The notes under the pieces were generated by a model. It had not been told where the DNA came from and did not search any database. It saw only the letters and a list, made by a program, of their open reading frames with translations. A DNA stretch of 64,000 nucleotides from Darksidea phi (lineage: Eukaryota > Ascomycota > Dothideomycetes > Pleosporales > Lentitheciaceae), in contig JASJFT010000011.1 of assembly GCA_030770425.1 (NCBI GenBank), positions 310,001-374,000 of the forward strand, written 5' to 3'. Below, in pieces: positions 1-10,685 of the stretch; positions within the stretch are counted from its first letter, which is position 1, and every line of letters starts with the position of its first letter. The position numbers and the translations under genes were made by a program.

Positions 1-163
1 GGAAGCGGTTAGTTAGATCGATAGTGAAATCGGGCATCGGGGCGAGTTCGGTAGGAATGCCGTGTTGCGGGAAGCGGTTAGTTAGATCGATACCGAAATC
101 GGGTTTTGGGGGGGGTTCGGTAGAAGTAACGCCTTCAGGGAACCAGTTGGTTGGACCGATGTT
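1..163 (-). repeat. Inverted partial copy of the 63-residue coding repeat
   Basis: Read on the minus strand this stretch stays open and encodes the same kind of peptide as the repeat gene at 578-1664: alternating blocks around TNWFPEGVTSTEP, PDFGIDLTNRFPQHG and PTELAPMPDF. Its orientation is opposite to that gene and it runs off the left edge. It is probably the start of a second, oppositely oriented repeat array, and perhaps of a second gene copy. How much lies outside the window cannot be seen. Confidence 0.7.
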
Positions 164-224
164 AATATAGATAAAGGCCTTCGCCAGAAGTATCAGACGG
201 GCCTGGCATTTCAGGGCGGCGCGC

Positions 225-316
225 CAGGCACTGCGTCGGCTGCCAGCCAGGCACTGCGTCAGCTGCCAGCCAGGCACTGCGTCAGCTGCCAGCCAGGCAC
301 TGCGTCGGCTGCCAGC
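225..316. repeat. 23-bp minisatellite, 4 tandem copies
   Basis: Four head-to-tail copies of a 23-bp unit start at 225, 248, 271 and 294. They differ only by one G/A change (CGTCGGCTG versus CGTCAGCTG). The units directly abut. No gene is apparent across it. Confidence 0.9.
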
Positions 317-438
317 CTGGCACCACAGCTTGATGTGTAACGATCATGAGTTTGCCCCAGTTAGAATGCGTTCTGGCGAAGGGCAATTTTAAAATATCGA
401 TAGTCTTGCTAATTTGATGGTGCGGCAGCCTAAGCGAG

Positions 439-570
439 AGCCAAGCTTCCCAGGCTGGCTGCCCACGCAAGAGCCAAGCTTCCCAGGCTGGCTGCCCACG
501 CAAGGGCCAAGCTTCCCAGGCTGGCTGCCCACGCAAGGGCCAAGCTTCCCAGGCTGGCTGCCCATGCAAG
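439..570. repeat. 33-bp minisatellite, 4 tandem copies
   Basis: Four copies of a 33-bp unit start at 439, 472, 505 and 538, nearly identical. The unit is a multiple of three, so all three plus frames are periodic; one reads PSFPGWLPTQ. It ends eight bases before the start codon of the repeat gene, so it may lie in that gene's leader or an unrecognised upstream exon. Confidence 0.9.
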
Positions 571-577
571 GGCTTAG

Positions 578-1664
578 ATGGACGGTGAACACGTTTTAGT
601 TCTTAAAAGCCCCTCCTACTTCTGCGTAGATCCAGCATCGATCAACTGGTTCTCGCAACACGGCACTATGAATATGAGTCCTGAAGGCGTCACTCCTACC
701 GAACCCCCCCATATGGCCATCGATCCCCCCAACTGCTTCCCGCAATACGGCACTATGAACATAAGTCCTGAAGGCGATACTACAGAACTCGTCCCAATGC
801 TCGATTCGAGCATCGATCCAATCAACTACTTCCCGCAATACGGCACTACGAATATAAGTCCCGAAGGCGTCACTCCTACCGAACTCCCCCTGATGCCCGA
901 TTTCGGTACCGATCCGACCGACTGGTTCCCGCAACACGGCACTATGAACATAAGTCCTGAAGGCGATACTACAGAACTCGTCCCAATGCTCGATTCCAGC
1001 ATCGATCCAATCAACTACTCCCCGCAATACGGCACTACGAATATAAGTCCCGAAGGCGTCACTCCTACCGAGCTCCCCCTGATGCCCGATTTCGGTACCG
1101 ATCCGACCGACTGGTTCCCGCAACACGGCACTATGAACATGAGTCCTGAAGGCGATACTACAGACCTCGTCTCAATGTTCGATTCCAACATCGATCCAAC
1201 CAACCGGTTGTCGCCACTCCGTCCAATCCCATGTTACTGTTACGTCAATAAAGACAGCTTGGCCTCTGGACTTTGCAGTAGGTCTAAAGGGTGGATACCG
1301 GACATAGAAGTATTTATTATAGAAAGGAAGCTACAGGGTGATACGCGTACTCTTATAGCTGAAAAGATAAAAGAAAAGTTTGGCGTTTCCGTAAATCCAA
1401 ACATGTTCGGCAAACGATGGGAGAGGGATATCAAGGAAACTCAAAGAGACCACGTAAGTCTGCAACCATTCGTTAGGAAACTCAACTTACTAAGTACTAC
1501 TAAAGATCGTTAACCAAGCTCTCGCCAATGCGACTCCTCACATCATCCAAATTATTCAGGACGAGATTCAGAAACTTAGGACTTCTAGTAATAATCGTCC
1601 TGGTGAAGCTAAGACGGAGTATTCTAACAGGCTTACTTACGCATCGAGAGATTCGAGGCTATGA
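578..1664 (+). CDS. Repeat-rich protein with C-terminal helical, possibly DNA-binding domain
   Basis: No family recognised. I join exons 578-1453 and 1506-1664 (344 aa) by a 52-bp intron with a GTAAGT donor and a TACTAAG-like branch site. Splicing bypasses a stop and adds 53 codons. Residues 1-210 are mostly tandem repeats of about 31 aa arranged as a 63-aa higher-order unit, rich in Asp, Pro and Thr (cores SPEGVTPTELPLMPDFG and SPEGDTTELVPMLDSS). Residues from about 225 onward are non-repetitive, basic and helix-rich: KGWIPDIEVF, then TLIAEKIKEKFG, then MFGKRWERDIKE, followed by a possible coiled coil (IIQIIQDEIQKL). The W...IA..I...G...RWER pattern recalls helix-turn-helix or Myb/SANT-like folds, but that is a guess. 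The ATG at 578 is the first in frame after the 33-bp minisatellite. The real transcript start is unknown. Confidence 0.5.
668..1219 (+). repeat. 189-bp coding tandem repeat
   Basis: Full units run 755-943 and 944-1132, exactly 189 bp each, with partial, more diverged units at both ends (668-754 and from 1133). Each unit is two related half-units of about 31 codons. The interior units are nearly identical while the edges are divergent, as expected if unequal exchange homogenises the array. The frame is preserved throughout. Confidence 0.9.
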
Positions 1665-2250
1665 AGAGGTTAGCGTGGAACATTGGCCGGACATTTCGAT
1701 ACTGTTGCGGGCACGGCTTGAACTTGGTAGAATATTCAGGAATGGCTGGCTATAGCACATGAGCGATGTGTTGATATAACCATTTTCAATGCTATGAACA
1801 GTGATCCTCCCTCACCTATTTGACCCATGTGATCTAGTCCAAATTTGTGCTACCTTATAATAAAAATTGAGAGAACTCACTTCAAGAGAGATTCGTCACT
1901 CGGACTATGGAAAAGCTAGTAACAATTGCACTACACACCTTCCCTTTGCCTACAAAGTATTGAAAATGTAGGCGCTTAATTGAAAACCAAGTATAATGAC
2001 CGGTCTTCTGCAGAGCGGTCCGCCTATGTTCTGTACCGGGAGCCACCCTTGTCTAGTGTGATCTAAAACAGCACTTCCGAACGTTGAGAGTCGGACATGC
2101 CGAATTATTAAACTTTCTTATAGTGCCCCTTAACATCTAAAAAGCGCGGCGGCCGCATTAGCTTTTCCATATATATCTTCTAATAATAACTTTTTTAAGC
2201 TCTAGGGATAGAGTAATAATTTTAAAGCAAAATATAAATACTACTAAACT
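1665..2250. other. Intergenic, no gene seen
   Basis: Becomes AT-rich towards the right. I see no coding signal, structural RNA or tandem repeat. Confidence 0.6.
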
Positions 2251-2507
2251 ATAGACGGTAGTGTGGGTGTGCTAACTCATCGCTACCGCTGGTGGTCCCC
2301 CAACGCTCTACGGTTCGGCAGCACATGCCATTGCTCGTCGCCTCAATGTTCGAAACATCACCTCGTCAGTATTACTGTGTACAGCTCTACAGCTCTATTA
2401 TCGTGTATAAGGTGTGGGTATAGCACCTCTACTGTGTACAAACTCCTACTGTGTTTCGCGCGGACCTTATATAGAGACTCCCACTATGCAAATCCAAACC
2501 AAATGAT
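2251..2507 (+). repeat. Dispersed repeat, copy A
   Basis: First of four related copies (others at 32768-33063, 58793-59098 and 60975-61430). Shared landmarks in order: GCTAACTCATCGCTACCGCT, CTACGGTTCGGCAGCA, ATGTTCGAAACAT, CAGCTCTACAGCTCTATT, ACAAACTCCTACTGTGTTTC and CACTATGCAAATCCAAACCA. It keeps most CpA/TpG sites, so it is among the least mutated copies. It contains no convincing protein; it may be a solo LTR or another transposon fragment. Confidence 0.85.
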
Positions 2508-3722
2508 ATCTTCGTAGCCTAAGAGAAGTAGTTATATATAATACGGGATAATAAAGCCATAGGTTCCTAACCCAGGATTGTCGACCTATGAGGTCTTGAG
2601 GCGCTTATAAGATGTATAATACAGTTGGCCTGTTTCCCTCCACGATCTTGCTTGTGCCGTATGTTCGAGCTAGGGTAAAGAATTCCGATCAGCCATCGCG
2701 AATTGTCTGGAGCGATTTAGTCTCGATTAATAAGTTCGCTACTAGGAGGTATTGACTCAATGGCGATACGGCCATCGCGTAGTATGTTAACTACGTAGCG
2801 TTAAAATATGGCAATGATTTCCTCGCATACGCAGGCGTAGTGAGATGACCAGGGTATCGTTAGCGTGTGCTAGACCCTTAAAAACTGTATACTAGCATTT
2901 ATGCTGGCGATTATTGGCTATTTTTATTTCCTTAAGACGTTCCGTGCTCTATTACGCTAAATATGGTGCGTATGCAATCTTGTTCGCGGGATTCTCAGCA
3001 AGCTTACCGAGGCAAGGCCTAATTCACGTGCGGCTGTTTACAGAGGGTAAGTCTAAACAGTTTTTGAGAATGGCGCAAAGAGAAAGTAAAACCATTCGTG
3101 TAATTCTAGCTACTGTACAGCCATCATCCGTTCAAAGACCCGGATCGATTTGGGCCTTAACTTTGAGACTAGGCGTATCTATTTCCTCCGTAGCCGGTAG
3201 CTAGACATGTGCACTTGCTTTATGAGGCATCATGCTAACTCAACATCGTCTTGATGTTCATACCCCCTTCGTTCCCACTTCTTTCGCCTGATGACCGATT
3301 TGCTCTTGCACCATGCCCAGACGCGATCTTATGCACAGTACCGATGGTGATCTTCTTGGGAAGTAGCTTATAGCGGGGTGACACATGCGTTATGGATGCG
3401 AGGCGATCAAGGAGTGGGCGGGACCAAAGAGTGGAATTTCGGACGTTGATGCTGTTTCAAGCAGCATGAAAATCTAGGTATTTAATGCGTATTTTCTAGG
3501 TTAAGCTCTAAACTTCGATTGTGTTCCACATAAGTTGACCATTGCAGACTGTCTTCCGAGGAAGGCATCAGAGCAATTCATGGTTCATGTAGGATCCCGG
3601 ATGGTAGTTAATCGAACACCCACTGTTAATGCCGCTGCCGCAGAGGAGAAGAGCATACGCCACGGAGCTCAAAGATTACAAGGCCCCACAAGCCTAGAGG
3701 TCCCATACCATAAGCTCCCCTT
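2508..3722. other. Intergenic, no gene seen
   Basis: Mixed-composition sequence downstream of the GH76 gene. The longest open frame (2914-3204, 96 codons) has no recognisable motif and sits in degenerate sequence. No RNA gene found. Confidence 0.5.
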
Positions 3723-5245
3723 TCAGGACAGCAGATACCACCCACCAAACACTGTACTTCCAATGATCAAGACTGTGAGAATCCCCGCCCCGGCCCTATC
3801 ACCCAACGTAACCGCATAATCGTCATTTATCGGCAGATTAGCGTCAACTTCATTCCCCGCGCCCGGATCGCCCTTGCTTGTTCCACCCGTTGAATTGCTC
3901 AGTATAGGCGTCGTCTCCGAAAGCAAATTCGCACTGATAACGCTCAGTGCCGCCAACTGCTGCCCCGCACCCCCATTCCCATCATACCCGTTCCAGTACC
4001 AGCGATTTCCGCAAGCGTACGGTTGCGGCGACGTTTGCCAAGTTCCGACACAAGTTTGAGCGGCAGCGATGCCCGATTTTTGCAGGTGCGGAATGAGCTG
4101 AGGGGCTGTGAAGGGAGCGAGCTGGGCGGCCACAGCGAACCAGCGAGCAAGGTAGGCTTTGAAAGATACTTGGTCAATGTTGCATTTCTGTTCCATCTCA
4201 CAGAGATCCATCATCACTTCCCCGTATTTGGGCTGGAAGAAGGTGTTGGTGTGGTTGATGAAGCCTTGGAGGCGGTCATGCCAGCGTTGGGCGCCATTGG
4301 TATAGTTATACATCTAGGGGATGGCGTTAGAGGCGGAAGCTGGGCTCGTGGTTCGTAGAACGCGGGACAAGACTTACATACGCGGCACCTCCTATCATGA
4401 TTCCGTAGTTGTAGGACCATTGTGTGTGATCCGCGTCTACACAGTTCTTCTCCACATCGGCCCCATCAAAGACCTGGAAATCCTCAGACACCAGTGGACT
4501 AGTATGCTCCAGCCAATCAAACACTTCCTCCGCTTTCTGCGCGTACGTTTCGTTCCCAGTATATAGCGCTAATCGCGCGCCCAGTTGAAAGAAGCCCCCG
4601 TTAGACGCCATGTTCTTGTAATTATATCCAGGCAACCATTGATAGATCTGCCAGCGGAGGCCGCCGCTACAGGTCTGTTTGTCCCAACGACCAGATAGCT
4701 GGTTGAAGATGGACTGCGCAAGACCGAGCCAGCCGAGTTGATCGGAAGATGGGTTGGGGAAGTTGTACTCGGCCGCTGACATTACTGTGAAGGCCCAGAA
4801 GAGTTGGTCATCGTTACCTAGGTCCTTCGACTGGTTTGCGGGCATCTAGGCAGATCAGCGTTATGCCTAACGTACATTTGACAGCGCGTACAAAGTTCTG
4901 CTGACTTCCACCCCAAGACTGATGCAAGATGCCCTCCCTCACAAGATCATTCCATGTCGAATCGCCGGTGTAGTACCAGTAATCAATGAGCTGTCCGAAC
5001 ATGGCGCCAGCCTCCCACCAGTAATAAGGCGGGTATTTCAACAATCCAGGTATTCCAGAAACGAGTGTGCCTGTTTGGGTGTCCGCATACATCGAGACGA
5101 GTACATTGGCGACACTTTTAGCTGCCGTGCGCACTGAATCTGGTTTTGTGGGGTCAAGTTGTATGGCCAGGGCGAACGAAGGGAATATCATAGGCAAGAG
5201 CAAAATGAGCGCGCTTAGCGCTTGCGGTGCGCGGAAGACCTTCAT
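3723..5245 (-). CDS. GH76 mannan endo-1,6-alpha-mannosidase, DFG5/DCW1 type
   Basis: Cell-wall enzyme of glycoside hydrolase family 76. The yeast relatives Dfg5 and Dcw1 act on the GPI-glycan mannose core and help cross-link GPI proteins to wall glucan. Exons are 5245-4892, 4845-4378 and 4313-3723, with introns of 46 and 64 bp (donors GTACGC and GTAAGT), giving 470 aa, close to yeast Dcw1. It starts with a signal peptide (LSALILLLPMIFPSFALA). The family catalytic Asp pair is in LGNDDQLFW at about residues 130-131, followed by TCSGGLRWQIY and GYNYKNMASNGGFF. The C-terminus is a hydrophobic tail (AGILTVLIIGSTVFGGWYLL) after a small-residue stretch, as in GPI-anchor signals. The gene stands alone. 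Reading frame and consensus hold across both splices. Confidence 0.93.
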
Positions 5246-6489
5246 GGCAGCATGTATATTTGTTGATGTCGGGGCCAGAAGAGAGCGAGCGGTGGAGTGA
5301 GATGGTGCGACGAGAAGAGGTAGGTGCGAGAGTGAAAGCGACAGAGAGATCGGTTGTTAACTTTTGGCGACGGGCTGAGAAAGAGAAAAGTTGAAGGTGC
5401 GGAGGATGGCACAATTAGTCGACGGTGAGGGAATGCAAACGGCCATCACACCACGTACAAAGCTCACAGTGCACCTGCATTGGAGTTTCTCGTGTGAAAA
5501 GCCGAGAGACTCCAGGCACGCTAGTAGGCTTCCTAGCCGTGATGGGAGATGCTGCGAGTCTTAAAGAAGGGAGTGCGGGAATCTAAAAACAACTTTTGAA
5601 CCTTGAAGCCTTCCAAGGTTGCACATTGATGCATCCGCGCTAGTCCCGATGCGGCGTTGTTGAAGCATGGTCTCTCCCCTACCAAGTTCATAAATATCAA
5701 AGACCAGCGGTACAAAAAACTTGACTCAAGGGAGCTTGAAACTATAGATCTTGCTATCTCTAATCATCCCCTTGCTCTCCCTTACCCCAGCTAACTTCTT
5801 CGCGTCCCTTGCAAACTACACTATTTTCAAAGTGACCTACCATACATACCTAAAGCAAATACCAGGCCTCAGCAGGCCACGCAAGTTCAGGCACCATTTC
5901 CAACAGCCGCACATCATCAAAACATTTCCTTACCTCGTCCCGCTGATCATCCACGGCACGCCCTTCTGCATCACATTTAATCTAATACAACTATCTTCAA
6001 TGGCCCATTAACTCGCACGCACTTCACCCTCTCATTGCCTTCTCATGTGACCAGGCGTATTGCTAGGCTCCCAACAGGCTTATGCTGTGCGACGAACCTC
6101 ACAGAGTAGAATGCGCGTAGATATGCCGATGCCTCGCGTTCCCTTACGTATAAGCGGTCAAGTACACGACTTGCAAATAATCTTCGCTATTCGCCGTACC
6201 ATGATCCTTCTGCAAAAGGATTAACCCGAATTAATGGTTCCAATGGCTACGTCATGTCCAGTCTTTAAGCACCGTCTGCTCATACCGCATCCCTTCCGTC
6301 GTACGATACGTCACTTCTTCTCCCGTCCCAACTCCGATCTCTTCGAATACGGTCTATATTTCTTCATCAATCATCGCATACTGGACATTACTTGGTCGGA
6401 TTTTCTTATGTACTCGCCTCTTTCATATCATCAATTTCATCTCACCGTTTCTTATGCCTATATAAGTTTGCTTTTGCCAAATACCTGTC
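5246..6489. other. Intergenic, GH76 promoter side
   Basis: Holds the upstream region of the minus-strand GH76 gene, then sequence with only short open frames. The 86-codon frame at 5751-6011 has no homology I recognise and is not called. Confidence 0.5.
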
Positions 6490-6608
6490 ACATACGACCA
6501 TAGGAACATGTGAACAGCGCTTCCCGTTCGCTCAGCGGTACTTAATCATGTTACCGGTGGATTAGTAGTCAGGTGGGTGACCACTGGCGAATACCCGCTG
6601 TTGTATGT
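6490..6608 (+). rRNA. 5S ribosomal RNA, dispersed single copy
   Basis: 119 nt matching the fungal 5S consensus from the 5' end ACATACGACCATAGG to the 3' end GTTGTATGT, which pair to form helix I. The internal control region is intact (CTTCCCGT, then GTGGGTGACCACTGGCGAAT). Helix II differs from the Neurospora 5S I remember (GTGTGG/CCACAC), but both sides change together here (AACATG with CATGTT), so pairing is kept. This argues for a functional variant gene. Dispersed 5S genes outside the rDNA are usual in Pezizomycotina. A run of five T follows at once. Confidence 0.93.
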
Positions 6609-6612
6609 TTTT
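6608..6612 (+). terminator. RNA polymerase III T-run
   Basis: Five consecutive T directly at the 3' end of the 5S gene, the standard Pol III stop. Confidence 0.8.
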
Positions 6613-7292
6613 GCACCCATCTCCTTTTTTCCCCTTCCTTTTGCATGCGGAACTCCGAAGGCATGGGAGAGACTGTAGATTAGCAGTGTTGCAGTTAGTT
6701 GAATATCTTCTTCTTTTTTTACTTTATCCGATACTGGTGCGCTCCTGATAGTCAGCTTTTACCTAACCCATACTTCGTTGTAGCCATGATACACGAAGAG
6801 CTTATATTAGAGGCCACATCACTACACCACTACATTCATAATTCTATTAATAAAAAAGTAGGGACCGAAGATGGGGTCAGCGGGTGGGTAACTAGCCTAA
6901 AATCTGGTCACCGAATGTGGATAGGTGTTCGAAGTCGAGGCTCTGAGGATGGGCAACCCACTGGAAGATAGGATGTCCGGGAAAAGAAAGTCGAGCATGG
7001 GAGATGCGCTTCTGTAGGACCCTACCGTCTGATCCTACTCGTCCCTTTCTTTTACTTATACCTACGTGCCGGCGCGGTCCGCTCCTAAGCAAGACATTTG
7101 GGCAATGCTGTCTTAGAACGCAATTGTGACTTGCAACTCGTTCTTCCACTCCGACAACGCAGGCACAAGAAACCACCTTCGACATTCCGTAAGGGTAACT
7201 TTTCTTAGCAAGAAATACCCTCTCTATCCCACTAAGCGCTTGCAGTGCGAAATCGAAAACTTGCCCACAGCCCCAGAGCGCAGTCTCCAAGC
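6613..7292. other. Intergenic, no gene seen
   Basis: Lies between the 5S gene and the 3' end of the carboxylase gene. Only short frames; nothing recognised. Confidence 0.5.
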
Positions 7293-9135
7293 TTACATCC
7301 TGAAAACACCCCATTTGCTCTCCCTCTCTACGCCCTTGTTCTGCCCTCCACAAGCAATCTGTAACCCCATCCCCAAAACCGCCCGCGTATGCTCAGGCGG
7401 AATGACACCATCATCCCACAGCCTCGCCGAACCAAACTTGACCTCGCTCTCGCGCTCAATGCGAGCTTTGAGATCGGGATCTACTTGTTTACCGACGGCT
7501 TCCATAACGGAGGAGAGCTGCTCGGCGCCCATCACAGAGGTGCGGGCATTGGGCCAGGTGAAGAGGAGGCGCGGGGAGTAAGCGCGGCCACTATGCAACA
7601 ATCAGCAGCTATCCGAGGTTCATGAGAAGGTGAGACCAAAGAGTTCAAACATACCACATGCCATAATTGCCCGCGCCCGCCGAACTTCCTACAACCACGG
7701 TAAACTTTGGCACCTCTACACAACTGACTGCCGTAACAAGCTTCGCCCCATTCTTAGCAATGCCCCCTTTCTCCGCAGCAGCCCCCACCATGAACCCACT
7801 GATATTCTGTAAGAAGATCAACGGAATCTGCCTTTTCCCACACAATTGCACGAAATGAGCACCCTTTAGAGAAGACTCACTGAAGAGGATACCATTGTTT
7901 GCAACGATGCCAACAGGGTGGCCATAGATGGTCGCAAAACCTGTGACGAGAGTGGAGCCGTAGAGGGGCTTGAATTCGGAGAAGGCGGAGCCGTCGACAA
8001 TGCGAGAGATGATCTCGTGGATGGGGATCTGGCGACGAAGATTGGTGCCTACGATGCCAGAGAGCTCGGCAGGGTCGTGGATGGGCTCTTTGTAGGTTGG
8101 TGGCGTGGGAACAATCTGGCTGCGGTGCCAATTGAGGTTGCCGATGCTTCTTCGGGCGAGGACGAGGGCATGCGCGTCATTGACGGCTAGGTAGTCGGTC
8201 ACGCCTGAAACCTCGCTGTGCAGCTTGCCGCCTCCAAGGTCTTCAGCTGAGACGACTTCGCCTGTTGCGGCTTTGACGAGGGGCGGTCCAGCAAGGAAGA
8301 TGTGACCTTGGCCTTCTACAATGATGCTTTCGTCGCTCATGGAGGGGACATATGCGCCGCCTGCGGTACATGGACCCATGACTACGCTGATCTGCGGGAT
8401 ACCCATGCCCGACATTCGGGCTTGGTTGTAGAAGATACGTCCGAAGTGGTTGACGTCTGGAAAGACGTCCGCCTGGTGAGGCAGATTGGCGCCGCCGGAG
8501 TCAACAAGGTAGATGCACGGCAATCGGTTCTCTTGCGCGATTACTTGTGCTCGAAGGTGCTTCTTGACCGTGATGGGATAGTACGTCCCTCCTTTGACGG
8601 TGGAATCATTCGCAACGACCATACACTGGACTCCGTTCACAGTCCCAATCCCGGTGACGATGCCAGCTGCTGGGGTATCTTCTCCCGGGTACACTTCGTG
8701 TCCCGCCAATTGACTAAGCTCCAGGAACGGTGTTCCAGGGTCCACCAACGCCGTGATGCGGTCCCTGACCAGCATCTTCCCCCTCTGCACATGCTTGTCC
8801 CTTGCCTTGGGCGGTCCGCCTTGGGCAATCTTTGTGTGGAGTTCGGCCAGCTGTTTCGTCACCTCGTCCATCTGTCGCTTGTTCTCTTTGAAATCTTCAG
8901 AGCTGGAGTCTACGGCGGTCGGGAGAACGGATACGGCATCGGCATGGTGCGAGTGCGTGTATGCTGCTATACCGCGGAAGCGGGGGCGCAGCGGCAGTGC
9001 ACGCAATGGTATCGACACCGAAGCGTGGGGAAGGCATGACGCGAATCGTTGCGCTCGAGCCCGTAGAGCAAGCGAGGGTTGGATCGAGTGCCTGAGCAGC
9101 GTCAAGGCTTCGCGAGATGGCGCCTTGGGAACCAT
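7293..9135 (-). CDS. 3-methylcrotonyl-CoA carboxylase beta subunit (mitochondrial)
   Basis: Carboxyltransferase subunit of the biotin enzyme of leucine breakdown. It transfers CO2 from carboxybiotin to 3-methylcrotonyl-CoA in the mitochondrial matrix. Exons are 9135-7655 and 7590-7293; the 64-bp intron (GTATGT donor) splits the Cys of GNYGMCGRAYSP. Length is 592 aa, usual for the family. I start at the ATG at 9135, the first after an in-frame upstream stop. The N-terminus is Arg- and Ser-rich with few acidic residues, as in a mitochondrial presequence. Core motifs: [19 protein letters not shown], the acyl-CoA loop [16 protein letters not shown] at about residues 254-269, and [10 protein letters not shown] near the C-terminus. 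The partner biotinylated alpha subunit is not in this window. Confidence 0.95.
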
Positions 9136-9423
9136 ACCGTGTGTCAATATGGGAAGTGCTCAGGACTATGAGAGAGTTGGCCGTGGGAAGTGGAGCGAGA
9201 GCTGGCCATAGAGCTGTGACGGGATGACATTGACAGCCGCTTCTAAGCGTGCCGCGGTACCTAGGGACAACAATCTGGGGAAGCACGCTAACCGCAACGA
9301 GACGGCCTACAGACACCAGTTGACATTTTCCAACATGGAACTTTGAACAACATGAAAGCGAAAGCAGCCTTGTCATTGCATTACCATCGAATAGTCGTAG
9401 CATTACGTCCGTAGAAGTTCTCT

Positions 9424-10329
9424 TCAAAGCCTTCCACCCTCGACTGGCACCTCGACAACCTGGTCTATACCCTCGTACTCTGGAACATCCAGTCCGTATC
9501 TCGCTGCAACATCCTTCCCCAAAAACCTTCCTCCAACAAAATGTCTTCCCTTGAACCATTTCACCAGCGGCTTCGGTGCGGTCAATGAGATCAGTGCTTC
9601 GGGCATGAACCCCTTCCCAGGCCCGTCGTCCGGTGGTCCTGCTTCAATGTTCCATGAGGACGGTGCGTCGACAGCGAGAACAGGTATCTCCGTGTCGCGC
9701 ATGGCTTCGATGACGGAAGGAAATGGCTCACGGACTTCGCCAGAGAAGGAGAAGCCGAAGATGGCGTCGATTACATGGTCGGTTGATGTGAGGGCCGTGG
9801 GGAAATCGTTCGTGAAGGGCACTTTCAGGTCTTCAAGCTGTTTTTTGAGACGCTATACAGTGTTGGTAGTAGTCATGTACGAGGAGAATAGGTCACGCTC
9901 ACCCGATACAGCTCATTCCCGCTCTGCTTGGGGTAGTACACCGTTGGTTGATAGCCATAGTGAGACAGATGCCTCGCAGCCACAAGCCCATCCCCGCCAT
10001 TGTTACCCGGACCGCATGCGACCAGGACTCTCTTTCCTTTGTGGAGAGGTTGTAGCTTGAACACTACGTATGTCAGCACATCGTCCATGGTTCTCCACAC
10101 CAGATGTGTTGAATCTGAGATGCAAAGAAGACAGAAGGGCTGAAAGTTTGAGTGGCCTTACAAGCTTGTGAAACAGAGAGCCCAGCCAACTCCATCAACT
10201 GGTCGATCGAGAAAGCACCCGCGGACATGAGCTCTTGATCGAGCGCTGCTGCATTTTTGGCGGAGAGAGTCTCGTCGCGTTAGCTCGAATTATCAACCAG
10301 CACTAAACTTGGCTTACTCTGAGAGCCAT
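9424..10329 (-). CDS. NNR1: NAD(P)HX epimerase (YjeF_N domain)
   Basis: Repair enzyme that interconverts R and S forms of hydrated NAD(P)H so the NAD(P)HX dehydratase can restore the cofactor. Four exons: 10329-10318 (only 12 nt), 10270-10162, 10063-9903 and 9852-9424, with introns of 47, 98 and 50 bp, giving 236 aa. The first exon encodes MALR and leads into [18 protein letters not shown]. Family motifs: [16 protein letters not shown], the nucleotide-binding [34 protein letters not shown] and [11 protein letters not shown], then PKP and HFVGGRFLG. Length matches yeast Nnr1. It lies head to tail upstream of the carboxylase gene and divergently from the bS16m gene. The tiny first exon is supported by frame and by fit to fungal homologues, not by transcript data. 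Confidence 0.93.
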
Positions 10330-10685
10330 CATGGCCAACTAGTCAGGAGTGATGTTCCTGAAGTATGGAGCGGGTCAAGCTACAATGCTGAATATTTGAA
10401 TGGAGCTCAAGTGAGGTCACTGAGGTGTCGCAATTGCATCAGTCCCACCAGAAAGGCAAGTCGATGGAAAATCACACATCCACCGGCCATGCTGCCACTT
10501 CAACCAGACATGGGCTCTATCCGCCGTTTCGTATTCTATAATGCTACGGACGGCCCTCCACCTTGACATCCATTGATATAGTCTATTAATCACGTGCTCG
10601 GAAGATTCTCGGCCCAAATTTGTCGAACTTCCACGCATCGTCGCGAGCGTGGAAGGACCATCTACGGCGAAGCAACCCAACAACA
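10330..10685. promoter_or_regulatory. Divergent promoter, NNR1 / MRPS16
   Basis: 356 bp separate the two start codons of two oppositely transcribed genes, so both promoters must lie here or overlap the 5' ends. No specific factor site is claimed. Confidence 0.6.

Noticed and set aside
225..570. Short regularly repeated units resembling a CRISPR array
   Set aside because: The 23-bp and 33-bp units abut directly with no spacers, and the genome is eukaryotic.
282..592. Minus-strand open frames through the 33-bp minisatellite
   Set aside because: They are open only because the 33-bp period removes stops; sequence is pure repeat with no other signal.
2914..3204. 96-codon plus-strand frame
   Set aside because: No motif, no neighbours that extend it, and located in degenerate sequence; treated as chance.
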